Positions 40,654 through 49,198 of a stretch of 64,000 nt of DNA are shown here, piece by piece (position 1 is the stretch's first letter; every line of letters starts with the position of its first letter). The stretch spans positions 11,130-75,129 of the forward strand of contig CAJTMG010000005.1 of assembly GCA_910577405.1 (NCBI GenBank), written 5' to 3'. Made by a program: the position numbers and the translations under genes. This DNA comes from an uncultured Oscillibacter sp. Lineage in GTDB: Bacteria > Bacillota > Clostridia > Oscillospirales > Oscillospiraceae. The notes below the pieces were generated by a model. It had not been told where the DNA came from. It worked only from the letters and a program-made list of their open reading frames with translations, and made no database searches.

Positions 40654-40682
40654 TGGTAATTGCCGTGCGCATAGTGTATAAT
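40654..40682 (+). promoter_or_regulatory. Probable promoter for thiamine pyrophosphokinase
   Basis: TATAAT (40677-40682) with a poor -35, TGGTAA, 17 bp upstream. Nothing else is recognisable in 40511-40786. Confidence 0.5.
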
Positions 40683-40786
40683 GAAAACAGCAGCAAAATG
40701 AAGTGTCTGCGGGAACTCCATATAAACAGGAAACCGGCGGCACAGCAATCGGCAGGATCAACGACTTGGGGGAAGAAGGGCAGGGC

Positions 40787-41425
40787 ATGAGACGAGGATT
40801 CATATTTGCGGCAGGCAGCTTTTACGGTCTGCGCGAACAGCCAAAAACGGATGATATTGTGATAGCGGCAGACGCAGGCTTGCAGCATTGCCGGGAAGCG
40901 GGAGTGAGGCCGGACGTCATACTGGGCGACTTTGATTCTCTGGAGGCCCTTCCAGAGACCGAGGCAGAGATCCGCCGTCTGCCGGTAGAGAAGGACGACA
41001 CGGACACCTTGGCGGCGGTACGGGCAGCGCTGGCGGAGGGCTGCGGGGAAATCTATCTGTACGGCGGCACAGGCGGCAGGCGGCTGGACCACACGCTGGC
41101 GAATTTGCAGACGCTGCTGTTCATACGCCGTCAGGGAGCGCGCGGCTGGATGTACGGCGACGATTTTCTCTGGACGGTAATCGAAAATGAAGCCATGACC
41201 ATCAAGCGAACAACAGACTGGGCGTTATTTTCGGCGTTCTGTCTGGGGGACCGGGCGGAGGGAGTAGACGAGGAAGGCTTCCAGTATCCGCTGCGGGACG
41301 CGGTTCTGACGCCTGAATTCCCCCTTGGCGTAAGCAACCATATGATGAAGGATGAGGTCTGCGTCCGGGTCCGGCGGGGGGCTTTGGCGGCAGGCTGGGA
41401 GCTTGCGCCGTTATATAAAAGATAG
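40787..41425 (+). CDS. thiN: Thiamine pyrophosphokinase
   Basis: 212 residues from ATG 40787, with GGGGGAAGAAGGG upstream. It converts thiamine plus ATP to thiamine diphosphate, the cofactor needed by the IolD-like and transketolase enzymes in this window. Diagnostic blocks: IAADAGLQHCREAGVRPDVILGDFDS (about 27-52), EKDDTDTLAAV (about 66-76) and GGTGGRRLDHTLANL (about 91-105). The C-terminal half is the thiamine-binding β-domain. It resumes chromosomal base composition after the accessory region. Confidence 0.93.
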   Translation: MRRGFIFAAGSFYGLREQPKTDDIVIAADAGLQHCREAGVRPDVILGDFDSLEALPETEAEIRRLPVEKDDTDTLAAVRAALAEGCGEIYLYGGTGGRRLDHTLANLQTLLFIRRQGARGWMYGDDFLWTVIENEAMTIKRTTDWALFSAFCLGDRAEGVDEEGFQYPLRDAVLTPEFPLGVSNHMMKDEVCVRVRRGALAAGWELAPLYKR

Positions 41426-41449
41426 GATAACGAAATGCACAAAGCGGCG

Positions 41450-41505
41450 TTGCATCTGGGGGTCATTATCGTGTATAATAGAATCAGAAAGGTCGACCTT
41501 TTCTG
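41450..41505 (+). promoter_or_regulatory. Promoter and palindromic operator before the xanthine dehydrogenase
   Basis: TTGCAT (41450-41455), 18-bp spacer, TATAAT (41474-41479). Just downstream, 41485-41505 is a near-perfect dyad, CAGAAAGGT around CG with ACCTTTTCTG. Its place over the early transcribed region fits a repressor site; the regulator is not identified. Confidence 0.72.
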
Positions 41506-41553
41506 AAAATAAGACCGTGGGACCGGGGGCGGGCACGGAGCAAGGAGTAGTAT

Positions 41554-44103
41554 ATGGCAGAATTTACCGTAAATGGAAAGACCGTGGCCGTGGAGAAGAA
41601 TCAGAAGCTGATACGCTTTTTACGGGACACCCTGGGCCTGACATCGGTAAAGGACGGATGCAGCGAGGGAGCCTGCGGGACCTGTACGGTTCTGATTGAC
41701 GGCAAGGCTGCCCGCGCGTGCATTCCCCAGACGGACAAGCTGGCAGGGAAGCGCGTGGTGACTGTGGAGGGCCTGTCGGAGTTCGAGCGTCAGGTATATA
41801 CATACGCGTTCGGGCAGGCGGGGGCGGTACAGTGCGGCTTCTGTATCCCTGGTATGGTGATGTGCGCCAAGGGTCTGTTGGACAAGAACCTCAATCCCAC
41901 AAGAGAAGAGGCCGCCTTTGCCATCCGGAATAACATCTGCCGCTGTACGGGCTATGTCAAGATTGTCAACGCGATTCTTATGGCGGCGAAATGCTTCCGG
42001 GAAGGGAAGACGCCAGAGCCGTCCAAGGACTGGTCTTTGGGTCAGCGGGTTCCCAGGGTGGACGTGGAGGAAAAAGTCACCGGCACTGGCATTTATCCCG
42101 ATGACGTTTACATGGACGGTATGATTTACGGAAGCGCCGTCCGGTCCCAATACCCCCGGGCAAGAGTGCTGGCCATTCACACGGAAGCCGCCAAAGCCCT
42201 GCCGGGAGTGGTGGGAGTCTTTACCGCGGCTGATATCCCCGGAAGCAATAAAGTGGGCCATCTAAAAAAGGATTGGGACACCATGATTGCCGTAGGGGCC
42301 GTGACGCATTATCTGGGGGACGCCATCTGCCTGGTAGCGGCCGAGTCGCCGGAGATATTGGCCCAGGCAAAGGCGCTGGTAGAGGTGGAATACGAAGAAT
42401 TGCCTATGGTCCGTAATCCAAGGGAAGCCATGCTGCCGGACGCGCCGCTGGTGCATCGGGAGGGCAATCTGCTGGCCCACAAGCACATTCAGAGGGGCAA
42501 TCCGGCGGAGGCCATCGCAAAGAGCAAATACGTCCTGACCCAGCGCTTTTCCACCCCCTGGACGGAGCACGCGTTTCTGGAGCCGGAGTGCGCGGTGGCC
42601 TACCCGGACGGCGAGGGCGTGATGATTCTGTCCACGGACCAGGGCGCGTACGACACACAGCACGAGACCATGGGAATGCTGGGCCTTCCGGCAGAACTGG
42701 TGAAGGTGCGGAACTGTCTGGTAGGCGGCGGCTTCGGAGGCAAGGAGGATGTTACGGTGCAGCATCACGCGGCGCTGATTGCCTACCTGACCAAGCGTCC
42801 CGTCAAGGTGAAGCTGACCCGGGCTGAGAGCATTCTGATTCATCCGAAACGGCATCCCATGGAGATGGAATTTTCGTTGGGCTGCGACGAAAACGGCATC
42901 ATACAGGGCGTGGCGGCAGAAGTGATTGCGGACACGGGAGCATACGCGTCGTTGGGAGGCCCGGTGTTGGAGAGGGCCTGCACCCACGCGGCGGGACCGT
43001 ATAATTATCAGAATTTTGAAATCGACGGCTGGGCCTATTATACCAACAATCCGCCTGCGGGAGCGTTCCGGGGCTTTGGCGTGACCCAGACCTGCTTCTG
43101 CATCGAAACCCTGCTGAATCAGATGGCGGACCTGGTGGGAATCAGCCCGTGGGAGATCCGTTACCGCAACGCCATTCGCCCCGGGCAGGAGCTTCCCAAC
43201 GGACAGATCGTGGACGCATCCACCGGCCTTGTGGAGACGCTGGAGGCCGTAAAGCCCTACTACGACGCCGCGCCATATGCCGGAATTGCCTGCGCCATGA
43301 AGAATGCGGGCGTAGGCGTGGGTATACCGGATACAGGGCGGGTGCGGCTGACGGCAGAGAACGGGAAGCTGCACATTCACGCGGGCGCATCGTGCATCGG
43401 GCAGGGCCTGGGGACGGTGCTGGTCCAGATGGTCTGCACGCAGACGGGCCTGAAACCGGAGGATGTGGTCTACGAGCGGTCCAATACGTATTTTGCGCCG
43501 GATTCCGGGACGACCTCCGGTTCCCGTCAGACGCTGTTCACAGGAGAAGCGTGCCGCCGTGCCTGTCAGGATTTGAAGGCGGCTCTGGAGGAAAGCGGGC
43601 TGTCCGGGCTGAACGGCAGGGAGTTCTATGGGGAGTACCTGGGCAAGACGGACCCCCTGGGGGCGGACGTGCCCAATCCCGTCAGCCATATCGCCTACGG
43701 CTACGCGACACAGGTGTGCATACTGGGAGAGGACGGAAAGATACAGCATATCGTAGCGGCTCACGACGTAGGCAAGGCCGTGAATCCGCTGTCCGTCGAA
43801 GGCCAGATCGAGGGCGGCGTGGTGATGTCCATGGGCTTTGCGCTGACGGAACGCTACCCCCTTGAGGACTGCAAGCCTACGGCGAAATTCGGCACCCTGG
43901 GACTGTTCAAGGCCAATCAGATTCCCACAATCACGCCGATCATCGTAGAAAAGGAGGGCCTGGACGTAGCCTGCGGCGCAATCGGCATCGGGGAGATCAC
44001 ATCGATTCCCACGGCCCCTGCCATTGCCGACGCCTACTTCCGTTACGACGGCCGTCTGCGCACAACACTGCCCCTGGACAACACGCCCTATACCCGCAAA
44101 TGA
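41554..44103 (+). CDS. Selenium-dependent xanthine dehydrogenase-type molybdenum hydroxylase (fused)
   Basis: 849 residues from ATG 41554, with AAGGAG upstream. Residues 1-160 hold two [2Fe-2S] clusters (CSEGACGTC...C and CGFC...CRCTGY). The rest is the molybdopterin domain (GGGFGGKED, PPAGAFRGFG, and GAIGIGEITSIPTAPA near the end). No FAD domain is present. Length and the iron-sulfur/molybdenum fusion match the clostridial selenium-dependent xanthine dehydrogenase family, which uses labile selenium rather than selenocysteine; no in-frame UGA is seen. Substrate is xanthine or another purine/N-heterocycle. The coupled gene at 44100 and the MocA-like maturation gene are neighbours. Confidence 0.9.
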   Translation: MAEFTVNGKTVAVEKNQKLIRFLRDTLGLTSVKDGCSEGACGTCTVLIDGKAARACIPQTDKLAGKRVVTVEGLSEFERQVYTYAFGQAGAVQCGFCIPGMVMCAKGLLDKNLNPTREEAAFAIRNNICRCTGYVKIVNAILMAAKCFREGKTPEPSKDWSLGQRVPRVDVEEKVTGTGIYPDDVYMDGMIYGSAVRSQYPRARVLAIHTEAAKALPGVVGVFTAADIPGSNKVGHLKKDWDTMIAVGAVTHYLGDAICLVAAESPEILAQAKALVEVEYEELPMVRNPREAMLPDAPLVHREGNLLAHKHIQRGNPAEAIAKSKYVLTQRFSTPWTEHAFLEPECAVAYPDGEGVMILSTDQGAYDTQHETMGMLGLPAELVKVRNCLVGGGFGGKEDVTVQHHAALIAYLTKRPVKVKLTRAESILIHPKRHPMEMEFSLGCDENGIIQGVAAEVIADTGAYASLGGPVLERACTHAAGPYNYQNFEIDGWAYYTNNPPAGAFRGFGVTQTCFCIETLLNQMADLVGISPWEIRYRNAIRPGQELPNGQIVDASTGLVETLEAVKPYYDAAPYAGIACAMKNAGVGVGIPDTGRVRLTAENGKLHIHAGASCIGQGLGTVLVQMVCTQTGLKPEDVVYERSNTYFAPDSGTTSGSRQTLFTGEACRRACQDLKAALEESGLSGLNGREFYGEYLGKTDPLGADVPNPVSHIAYGYATQVCILGEDGKIQHIVAAHDVGKAVNPLSVEGQIEGGVVMSMGFALTERYPLEDCKPTAKFGTLGLFKANQIPTITPIIVEKEGLDVACGAIGIGEITSIPTAPAIADAYFRYDGRLRTTLPLDNTPYTRK

Positions 44104-44531
44104 CCAGCGATTACGAACAGCGGCTGTGGAAACGCATGGACCGCCTCTGTCCGGACGCATCGAAACGGCTTTCCGAAATCGAAGCATTCCCGGAAGAGGC
44201 GGCGGAAGCGGTTTTGCGGGAGATATTGGAAACCGGCTGTCTGAGTCAGAACGCGGCCAATATCGAAGCGGCACGGCGGGCGGTCCAGGAACTTCCAAAG
44301 TCGTGGCTCACCGCCCATTTGCCGAAGGTCCTTCCGGGCTGTCTGTTCCGGGAACGGGAATGGCAGGAGTGGGAGTTCCGGAGGGCTGCGGAGATGCTGG
44401 AAGGACTATTCCCGGACGCGTACAGATGGCTGACAGAATGGGCGGCGGGACTGGACAATCCGGAGGTAACGGAAGCGCTGGAGGAGATAAAGACGGTACA
44501 GGAGGAAACGCCATGCAGCCGGAGGAACTGA
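44100..44531 (+). CDS. Uncharacterised protein coupled to the selenium-type xanthine dehydrogenase
   Basis: 143 residues; its ATG overlaps the dehydrogenase stop as ATGA, so translation is coupled. The sequence is acidic, helical and Trp-rich (RLWKRMDRLCPD, FREREWQEWEFRRAAEMLEG, YRWLTEWAAGLDNPEV) with no membrane segment or metal motif. No family recognised. Tight coupling suggests a chaperone or assembly partner of the hydroxylase, but the sequence alone cannot show this. Confidence 0.75.
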   Translation: MTSDYEQRLWKRMDRLCPDASKRLSEIEAFPEEAAEAVLREILETGCLSQNAANIEAARRAVQELPKSWLTAHLPKVLPGCLFREREWQEWEFRRAAEMLEGLFPDAYRWLTEWAAGLDNPEVTEALEEIKTVQEETPCSRRN

Positions 44532-44561
44532 CCGCCTGTTGGAGTGCAATCGGGCAGTTTC

Positions 44562-44588
44562 CTGAAAGTATCTTATTTCAGATTTTTT
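44562..44588 (+). terminator. Intrinsic terminator overlapping the convergent gene end
   Basis: CTGAAA pairs with TTTCAG, followed by ATTTTTT. It overlaps the last codons of the MocA-like gene. Confidence 0.65.
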
Positions 44589-45157
44589 ATCTCTTCCAGA
44601 GCCTTTGGAGTGTCTATGTCGGTCAGTTCTTCCGGAGCGGTTTCCAGAAGAATCAAGTCCTCTTCGTGCCGCCGGATGACCGTGTTCCCGCCATGATCTT
44701 CCCGGAGTTCCAGGAGTTCAGGGAAGAAGCGGGCAGGGAAGAGACAGGGATTGCCCCGGACGCCGTTATGGGCAAGGGCGGCGATTTTATCCGGCTGACT
44801 GCGCCAGAGTTCCACCAATGCCGCTACGGATTCCCGCCGGAGAAGAGGCTGGTCGCTGACTAGAAAAAGCGCGCCGTTACAGTCCAGAAGGGCGTCAAGT
44901 CCCAGGGCGATGGTATGGCTGATCCCCCAATCCGGATGCCTGTTGCGGACGGGAGAAAAACGGAATTCCTCCGCTAATTGGAGGACCTCCGGGTATTGGG
45001 ACACCACGGCCACCTGATGGAAGCATTCTGCGGGGACGGCGTGCAGAACGCGGGAAATCAGACTCTGGCCGTCCAGCTCCGCCGCCAGCTTGTTCTCCCC
45101 GAATCGGGACGCGTTTCCAGCCGCCATGATTATACAGCCGATTTGCAGTTGATTCAT
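44573..45157 (-). CDS. MocA/YgfJ-like molybdenum hydroxylase maturation nucleotidyltransferase
   Basis: 194 residues from ATG 45157, with GGAGACTG upstream. Single MobA-like GT-A fold: IIMAAGNASRFGENKL (nucleotide loop), VSQYPEV, LVSDQPLL (metal-binding Asp, about 100), and GNPCLFPARFFPELLEL late. MocA adds CMP to molybdopterin to make the cytosine dinucleotide form, and YgfJ-type relatives serve purine hydroxylases. Placement between two xanthine-dehydrogenase loci supports a maturation role. It has its own promoter on the minus strand. Confidence 0.88.
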   Translation of the reverse strand: MNQLQIGCIIMAAGNASRFGENKLAAELDGQSLISRVLHAVPAECFHQVAVVSQYPEVLQLAEEFRFSPVRNRHPDWGISHTIALGLDALLDCNGALFLVSDQPLLRRESVAALVELWRSQPDKIAALAHNGVRGNPCLFPARFFPELLELREDHGGNTVIRRHEEDLILLETAPEELTDIDTPKALEEIKNLK

Positions 45158-45189
45158 AATTCAGTCTCCATAACAGAAAAATTTTACAT

Positions 45190-45218
45190 AGTATACCCTA
45201 AAACGAAAAAAAGCGCAA
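45190..45218 (-). promoter_or_regulatory. Promoter of the MocA-like gene
   Basis: Minus strand: TTGCGC (45213-45218), 17-bp spacer, TATACT (45190-45195). Confidence 0.68.
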
Positions 45219-45284
45219 CAGACAGAAGAAAAACGAAAATTTCTAACCCCTAATTCCCCATTCCTAATTGAAACGGAGGTATGT

Positions 45285-47579
45285 ATGAGCAAGAGCGTAG
45301 GCAAAAGCGTAGCCCGGGTAGACGCGTATGAGAAAGCGACAGGCCGCGCAAAGTATACGGACGACCTGTGCGGGCAGGAGGCTTTGATCGCGAAAATCTG
45401 TCATGCGACGGTAGCCCACGGCATTGTAAAGAGCATTGACGTTACGGCGGCGGAGGCCATTCCTGGGGTGGTGAAGATCCTGACATTCTTTGACGTGCCG
45501 GACATCCCCTTCCCGACGGCAGGCCATCCCTGGTCCACCGACCCCGGTCATCAGGATGTGGCGGACCGTTTGCTGCTGAACCGTCATGTGCGGTACTGGG
45601 GCGACGAGATAGCGGTAGTGCTGGCAGAGAACGAGGTGGCGGCGGCCCAGGGCGTACGGGCGCTGAAGGTGGAGTACGAGACGCTGCCCTTTGTGCTGGA
45701 CGTACAGGAGGCCATGAAGGACGGCGCGCCCCAGCTCCATGAGAAGTATCCGAACAACATTCTGGCCCATACGGACATACGGCGGGGGGATTATCAGAAG
45801 GCCATTCAGGAGCCGGGCCTGATACGGGTGGAGGGCTGGTATGACACTCCCACCGTCCAGCATTGCCATATCGAGAATCACGGCTGTTTCGCCTATGAGG
45901 AAGCGGGACGGGTCGTAGTGGTGAGTTCTACCCAGATTCCCCATATTGTCCGGCGCGTGGTGGGACAGGCTTTGGGACTTCCCTGGGGCAAGGTGCGGAT
46001 AATCAAGCCCTATATCGGCGGCGGCTTCGGCAACAAGCAGGACGCGCTGTATGAACCCCTGTGCGCCTGGTGTTCAACGATGGTGGGAGGCCGGCTGGTG
46101 AAGCTGGAATGTACCCGAGAGGAAACCTTTGTCTCGAACCGCGTCCGGCACGCCATCAGGACCCATATCATTTCTTATGTCCGGCCCGATGGTACATTGA
46201 TGGCCCGGAAATTTGAAGCCTTTTCCAATCAGGGAGCCTACGCGTCTCACGGTCACGGTATTGTGGCCAAGGGCATGGGGGCGTTCCCGCAGCTCTACCC
46301 CTGTGAAAATCTGGAATGCGACAGTTGGACGGTCTTCACCAACAAGCCCGCCGCAGGAGCCATGCGTGGTTATGGGATTCCGCAGGCCATGTTCGCCGGA
46401 GAGAGCCACATTGACGATATCTGCAAAGCAATCGGTATGACGCCGCTGGAATTCCGCCGGAAGAACCTGATGCCCGTGGGCTATGTGGACGGCTTCTCAA
46501 AAAACGAGCTGTACACCGATACCTTCAATCAGTGTATGGACAAGGGCATGACGGCGATAGACTACCTGCGGAAGTACAAAGAATACCAGAATCAGACGGG
46601 ACCTGTCCGGCGGGGCGTAGGACTTGCGGTGTTCTGGTATAATACGGCGGTGTGGCCGATTTCGCTGGAATCGTCGTCCTGCCGGATGGTGCTGAATCAG
46701 GACGGTTCCCTGCAATTCCAGACCGGCGAGACGGAGATCGGTCAGGGCTGTGACACGGCGTATTCCCAGATGGTGGCGGACGCGGTAGGAGTGCCCCTGG
46801 GGGATGTTCATGTGGTGTCTGCCCAGGATACCGACGTCACGCCCTTCGGCACCGGCGCGTATGCTTCCCGGCAGACCTACATCGGCGGCTTTTCCATCAT
46901 GCAGACGGCGAAGGCCCTTCGGGAGCGTATCCTGAACATCGCCCACGAGCAGACCCGGATGCCGGTTTCGAATCTGGATTTGGTGGACGGCCAGATTATC
47001 CGGAAGAGCGACGGCCGGGTGCTCAAATCCCTGGGCGACCTGGCCACGGAGTCCCTCTATTCTTTGGAACACAGCCAGCATATCACCGCCGAGACCACCG
47101 CTCAGATTAAGACAAACGCTTATTCGTTCGGCTGTTCCTTCGCGGAGGTAGAGGTAGATATTCCTATGTGCAAGGTGAAGCTGCTGAAGATTGTGAACGT
47201 CCACGACTGCGGGACCCTTATCAACCCGGCTCTTGCGGAAGCCCAGGTCCACGGCGGAATGTCCATGGCTATCGGCTACGGGCTTTCGGAAGAACTGAAA
47301 TTTGACGAAAAGACCGGCAAGCCTTTGAATAACAATCTCCTGGACTACAAGCTGAGCACCTTTATGGACCATCCCACGCTGGAGACTGACTTTGTGGAGA
47401 ATCCAGAACCCACCAGTCCCTACGGCACCAAGGCCCTTGGGGAACCTCCGGCCTGTTCCGGGGCGCCAGCAATCCGCAACGCTGTCTTGCAGGCAACCGG
47501 CGTTGCGGTGGACTGCTGCCCCATCACACCTCACGTGCTTTACCGCAAATTCAAAGAGGCGGGACTGATTGCGGATTAG
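45285..47579 (+). CDS. xdhA: Xanthine dehydrogenase, molybdenum-binding subunit
   Basis: 764 residues from ATG 45285, with CGGAGGTATG upstream. Two-part aldehyde oxidase/xanthine dehydrogenase fold: substrate-channel domain (1-125: GKSVARVDAYEKATGRAKYTDD) and molybdopterin domain (GGGFGNKQDA about 245, FTNKPAAGAMRGYGIPQ about 350, and the final KALGEPPACSGAPAI with the catalytic-type Glu). It hydroxylates xanthine/hypoxanthine and passes electrons to the iron-sulfur and FAD subunits encoded next. First gene of xdhABC; it resembles E. coli XdhA in length. Confidence 0.94.
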   Translation: MSKSVGKSVARVDAYEKATGRAKYTDDLCGQEALIAKICHATVAHGIVKSIDVTAAEAIPGVVKILTFFDVPDIPFPTAGHPWSTDPGHQDVADRLLLNRHVRYWGDEIAVVLAENEVAAAQGVRALKVEYETLPFVLDVQEAMKDGAPQLHEKYPNNILAHTDIRRGDYQKAIQEPGLIRVEGWYDTPTVQHCHIENHGCFAYEEAGRVVVVSSTQIPHIVRRVVGQALGLPWGKVRIIKPYIGGGFGNKQDALYEPLCAWCSTMVGGRLVKLECTREETFVSNRVRHAIRTHIISYVRPDGTLMARKFEAFSNQGAYASHGHGIVAKGMGAFPQLYPCENLECDSWTVFTNKPAAGAMRGYGIPQAMFAGESHIDDICKAIGMTPLEFRRKNLMPVGYVDGFSKNELYTDTFNQCMDKGMTAIDYLRKYKEYQNQTGPVRRGVGLAVFWYNTAVWPISLESSSCRMVLNQDGSLQFQTGETEIGQGCDTAYSQMVADAVGVPLGDVHVVSAQDTDVTPFGTGAYASRQTYIGGFSIMQTAKALRERILNIAHEQTRMPVSNLDLVDGQIIRKSDGRVLKSLGDLATESLYSLEHSQHITAETTAQIKTNAYSFGCSFAEVEVDIPMCKVKLLKIVNVHDCGTLINPALAEAQVHGGMSMAIGYGLSEELKFDEKTGKPLNNNLLDYKLSTFMDHPTLETDFVENPEPTSPYGTKALGEPPACSGAPAIRNAVLQATGVAVDCCPITPHVLYRKFKEAGLIAD

Positions 47580-47629
47580 ACGGGATTTCTGACCTGAACG
47601 ACCATTCCTGAAAGAAAAGGAGTTATGCC

Positions 47630-48511
47630 ATGTATGATATCAAGGCCCTGTATCAGGCCAAAAGCACAGCCGACGCCGTAGCCCTCCGACAGGCCCACCC
47701 GGAAGCCCACATCATCGCGGGAGGTTCCGACGTGCTGGTGCAGATGCGGGAGGGCAAGCGGGCCGGCGTGGAGCTGATTTCCATCCAGACACTGGACGAG
47801 CTGCGGGGCGTGTCTCTGGAGCCGGACGGTACGCTGCGGATTGGGTCCCTGACGAGCTTTTCCCATATCACCCGGGACCCGCTGATTCAGAAGTATGTCA
47901 ATGTATTAGGGGAGGCCGTGGACCAGGTGGGCGGCCCACAGATTCGCAATATCGGGACCATCGGCGGGAACACCTGCAACGGCGTGACCTCGGCAGATTC
48001 CGCGTCTACCCTGTTTGCCTGGGACGCCGTAGTGGAGCTGACCGGGCCGGATGGGGTCCGCCGCCTGCCTGTCCAGGAATTCTATCTGGGGGCCGGCAAA
48101 GTGGATATCCGGGCCGGGGAAATTCAGACGGCTATCCTGATTCCGAAGGAGAGCTATGAGGGCTGTTTCGGCCATTATATCAAGTATGCCATGAGAAACG
48201 CCATGGATATCGCCACCTTGGGCACGTCCGTGAATGTACGCCTGAGCGCCGACAAGAAGACAGTAGAGCGTGCGCGGGTGGCGTTCGGCGTAGCGGGCCC
48301 CATCCCACTGCGGGCGGCTCATGCGGAAGCCCTTGCCGCCGGACAGCCTGTGAGCGCGGAACTGGCGGAACGGTTCGGACAGGCGGTCAGGGAGGACATC
48401 AACCCTCGGGACTCTTGGCGGGCAGCAAAGGATTTCCGGATGCACATTGCGGCAGAAAGCGCGAAACGGGCGTTTACGGAATCGGTACGGCTGGCGGGAG
48501 GTGACCTTTAA
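47630..48511 (+). CDS. xdhB: Xanthine dehydrogenase, FAD-binding subunit
   Basis: 293 residues from ATG 47630, with AAAAGGAG upstream. FAD domain features: AHIIAGGSDVLVQMREGK (about 23-40), GGPQIRNIGTIGGNTCNGVTSADSA (about 101-125), then the CO dehydrogenase flavoprotein C-terminal domain from about 185. It oxidises reduced clusters and transfers electrons to NAD or another carrier. Its stop overlaps the next start by one base (TAATG at 48511). Confidence 0.94.
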   Translation: MYDIKALYQAKSTADAVALRQAHPEAHIIAGGSDVLVQMREGKRAGVELISIQTLDELRGVSLEPDGTLRIGSLTSFSHITRDPLIQKYVNVLGEAVDQVGGPQIRNIGTIGGNTCNGVTSADSASTLFAWDAVVELTGPDGVRRLPVQEFYLGAGKVDIRAGEIQTAILIPKESYEGCFGHYIKYAMRNAMDIATLGTSVNVRLSADKKTVERARVAFGVAGPIPLRAAHAEALAAGQPVSAELAERFGQAVREDINPRDSWRAAKDFRMHIAAESAKRAFTESVRLAGGDL

Positions 48512-49008
48512 TGGAGAAGCACGAGATGCAGTATCAGACGGTTCATTTTAATCTGAACGGTAAAGATGTTGAACGGACGGTAGATGTGCGGGCTTCCCTG
48601 ACGGATATGCTGCGGAACGATTTTCGGATGACCAGCGTCAAAAAGGGCTGCGAGGTCGGCGAATGCGGCGCGTGCAATGTGCTGATAGACGGCGAGGCGT
48701 TCAACTCCTGCATTTATCTGGCGGTCTGGGCTGAGGGGAAGCGGGTCCGGACGCTGGAGGGCCTTCTGGGACCCAACGGGGAGCTGAGCGATATTCAGGA
48801 GGCCTTTGTGGAAGAGGCGGCGATTCAGTGCGGCTTCTGTACGCCGGGCTTTATCCTGACGGCGGTGGAGATTCTGGAGAGCGGCAGGGATTACACGGAC
48901 GACGAACTGCGGAAGCTTCTGTCAGGCCATCTGTGCCGCTGTACGGGCTACGAGAACATTCTCCGGGCGGTGCGGAAGACCATGAACCGCCGTCTGGGAA
49001 AAGCGTAA
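48511..49008 (+). CDS. xdhC: Xanthine dehydrogenase, [2Fe-2S] subunit
   Basis: 165 residues from ATG 48511. Plant-type cluster motif CEVGECGACNVLIDG...C (about 50-70) and the second cluster CGFC...CRCTGYENI (about 110-150). Small electron-transfer subunit of the XdhABC complex. The xdhC name follows E. coli usage for the iron-sulfur subunit; in some bacteria that name is a maturation factor. Confidence 0.94.
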   Translation: MEKHEMQYQTVHFNLNGKDVERTVDVRASLTDMLRNDFRMTSVKKGCEVGECGACNVLIDGEAFNSCIYLAVWAEGKRVRTLEGLLGPNGELSDIQEAFVEEAAIQCGFCTPGFILTAVEILESGRDYTDDELRKLLSGHLCRCTGYENILRAVRKTMNRRLGKA

Positions 49009-49015
49009 ATAAGGG

Positions 49016-49047
49016 CAGAAACCGGGGGCAAAAGTTCCCGTTTTCTG
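49016..49047 (+). terminator. Hairpin after xdhC, probable terminator
   Basis: CAGAAACCGGG pairs with CCCGTTTTCTG (one mismatch). The following sequence is only weakly T-rich. Confidence 0.55.
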
Positions 49048-49128
49048 TTGCTTGGCTGAAAATATACTGACTGGATGAGGGAGAAAACGGGAGTCTGTTT
49101 GTTTTGCGTAAAAGGTTTGGAGAAACGG

Positions 49129-49157
49129 TTGCAAAACGGCGGGAAATAGGGTATGGT
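49129..49157 (+). promoter_or_regulatory. Sigma-A-type promoter
   Basis: TTGCAA (49129-49134), 17-bp spacer, TATGGT (49152-49157), 40 bp before the nucleotidyltransferase start. Confidence 0.7.
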
Positions 49158-49198
49158 AAAAGAAACGCATACGAAAAAAGAGAAGTAGGAGATATGGC

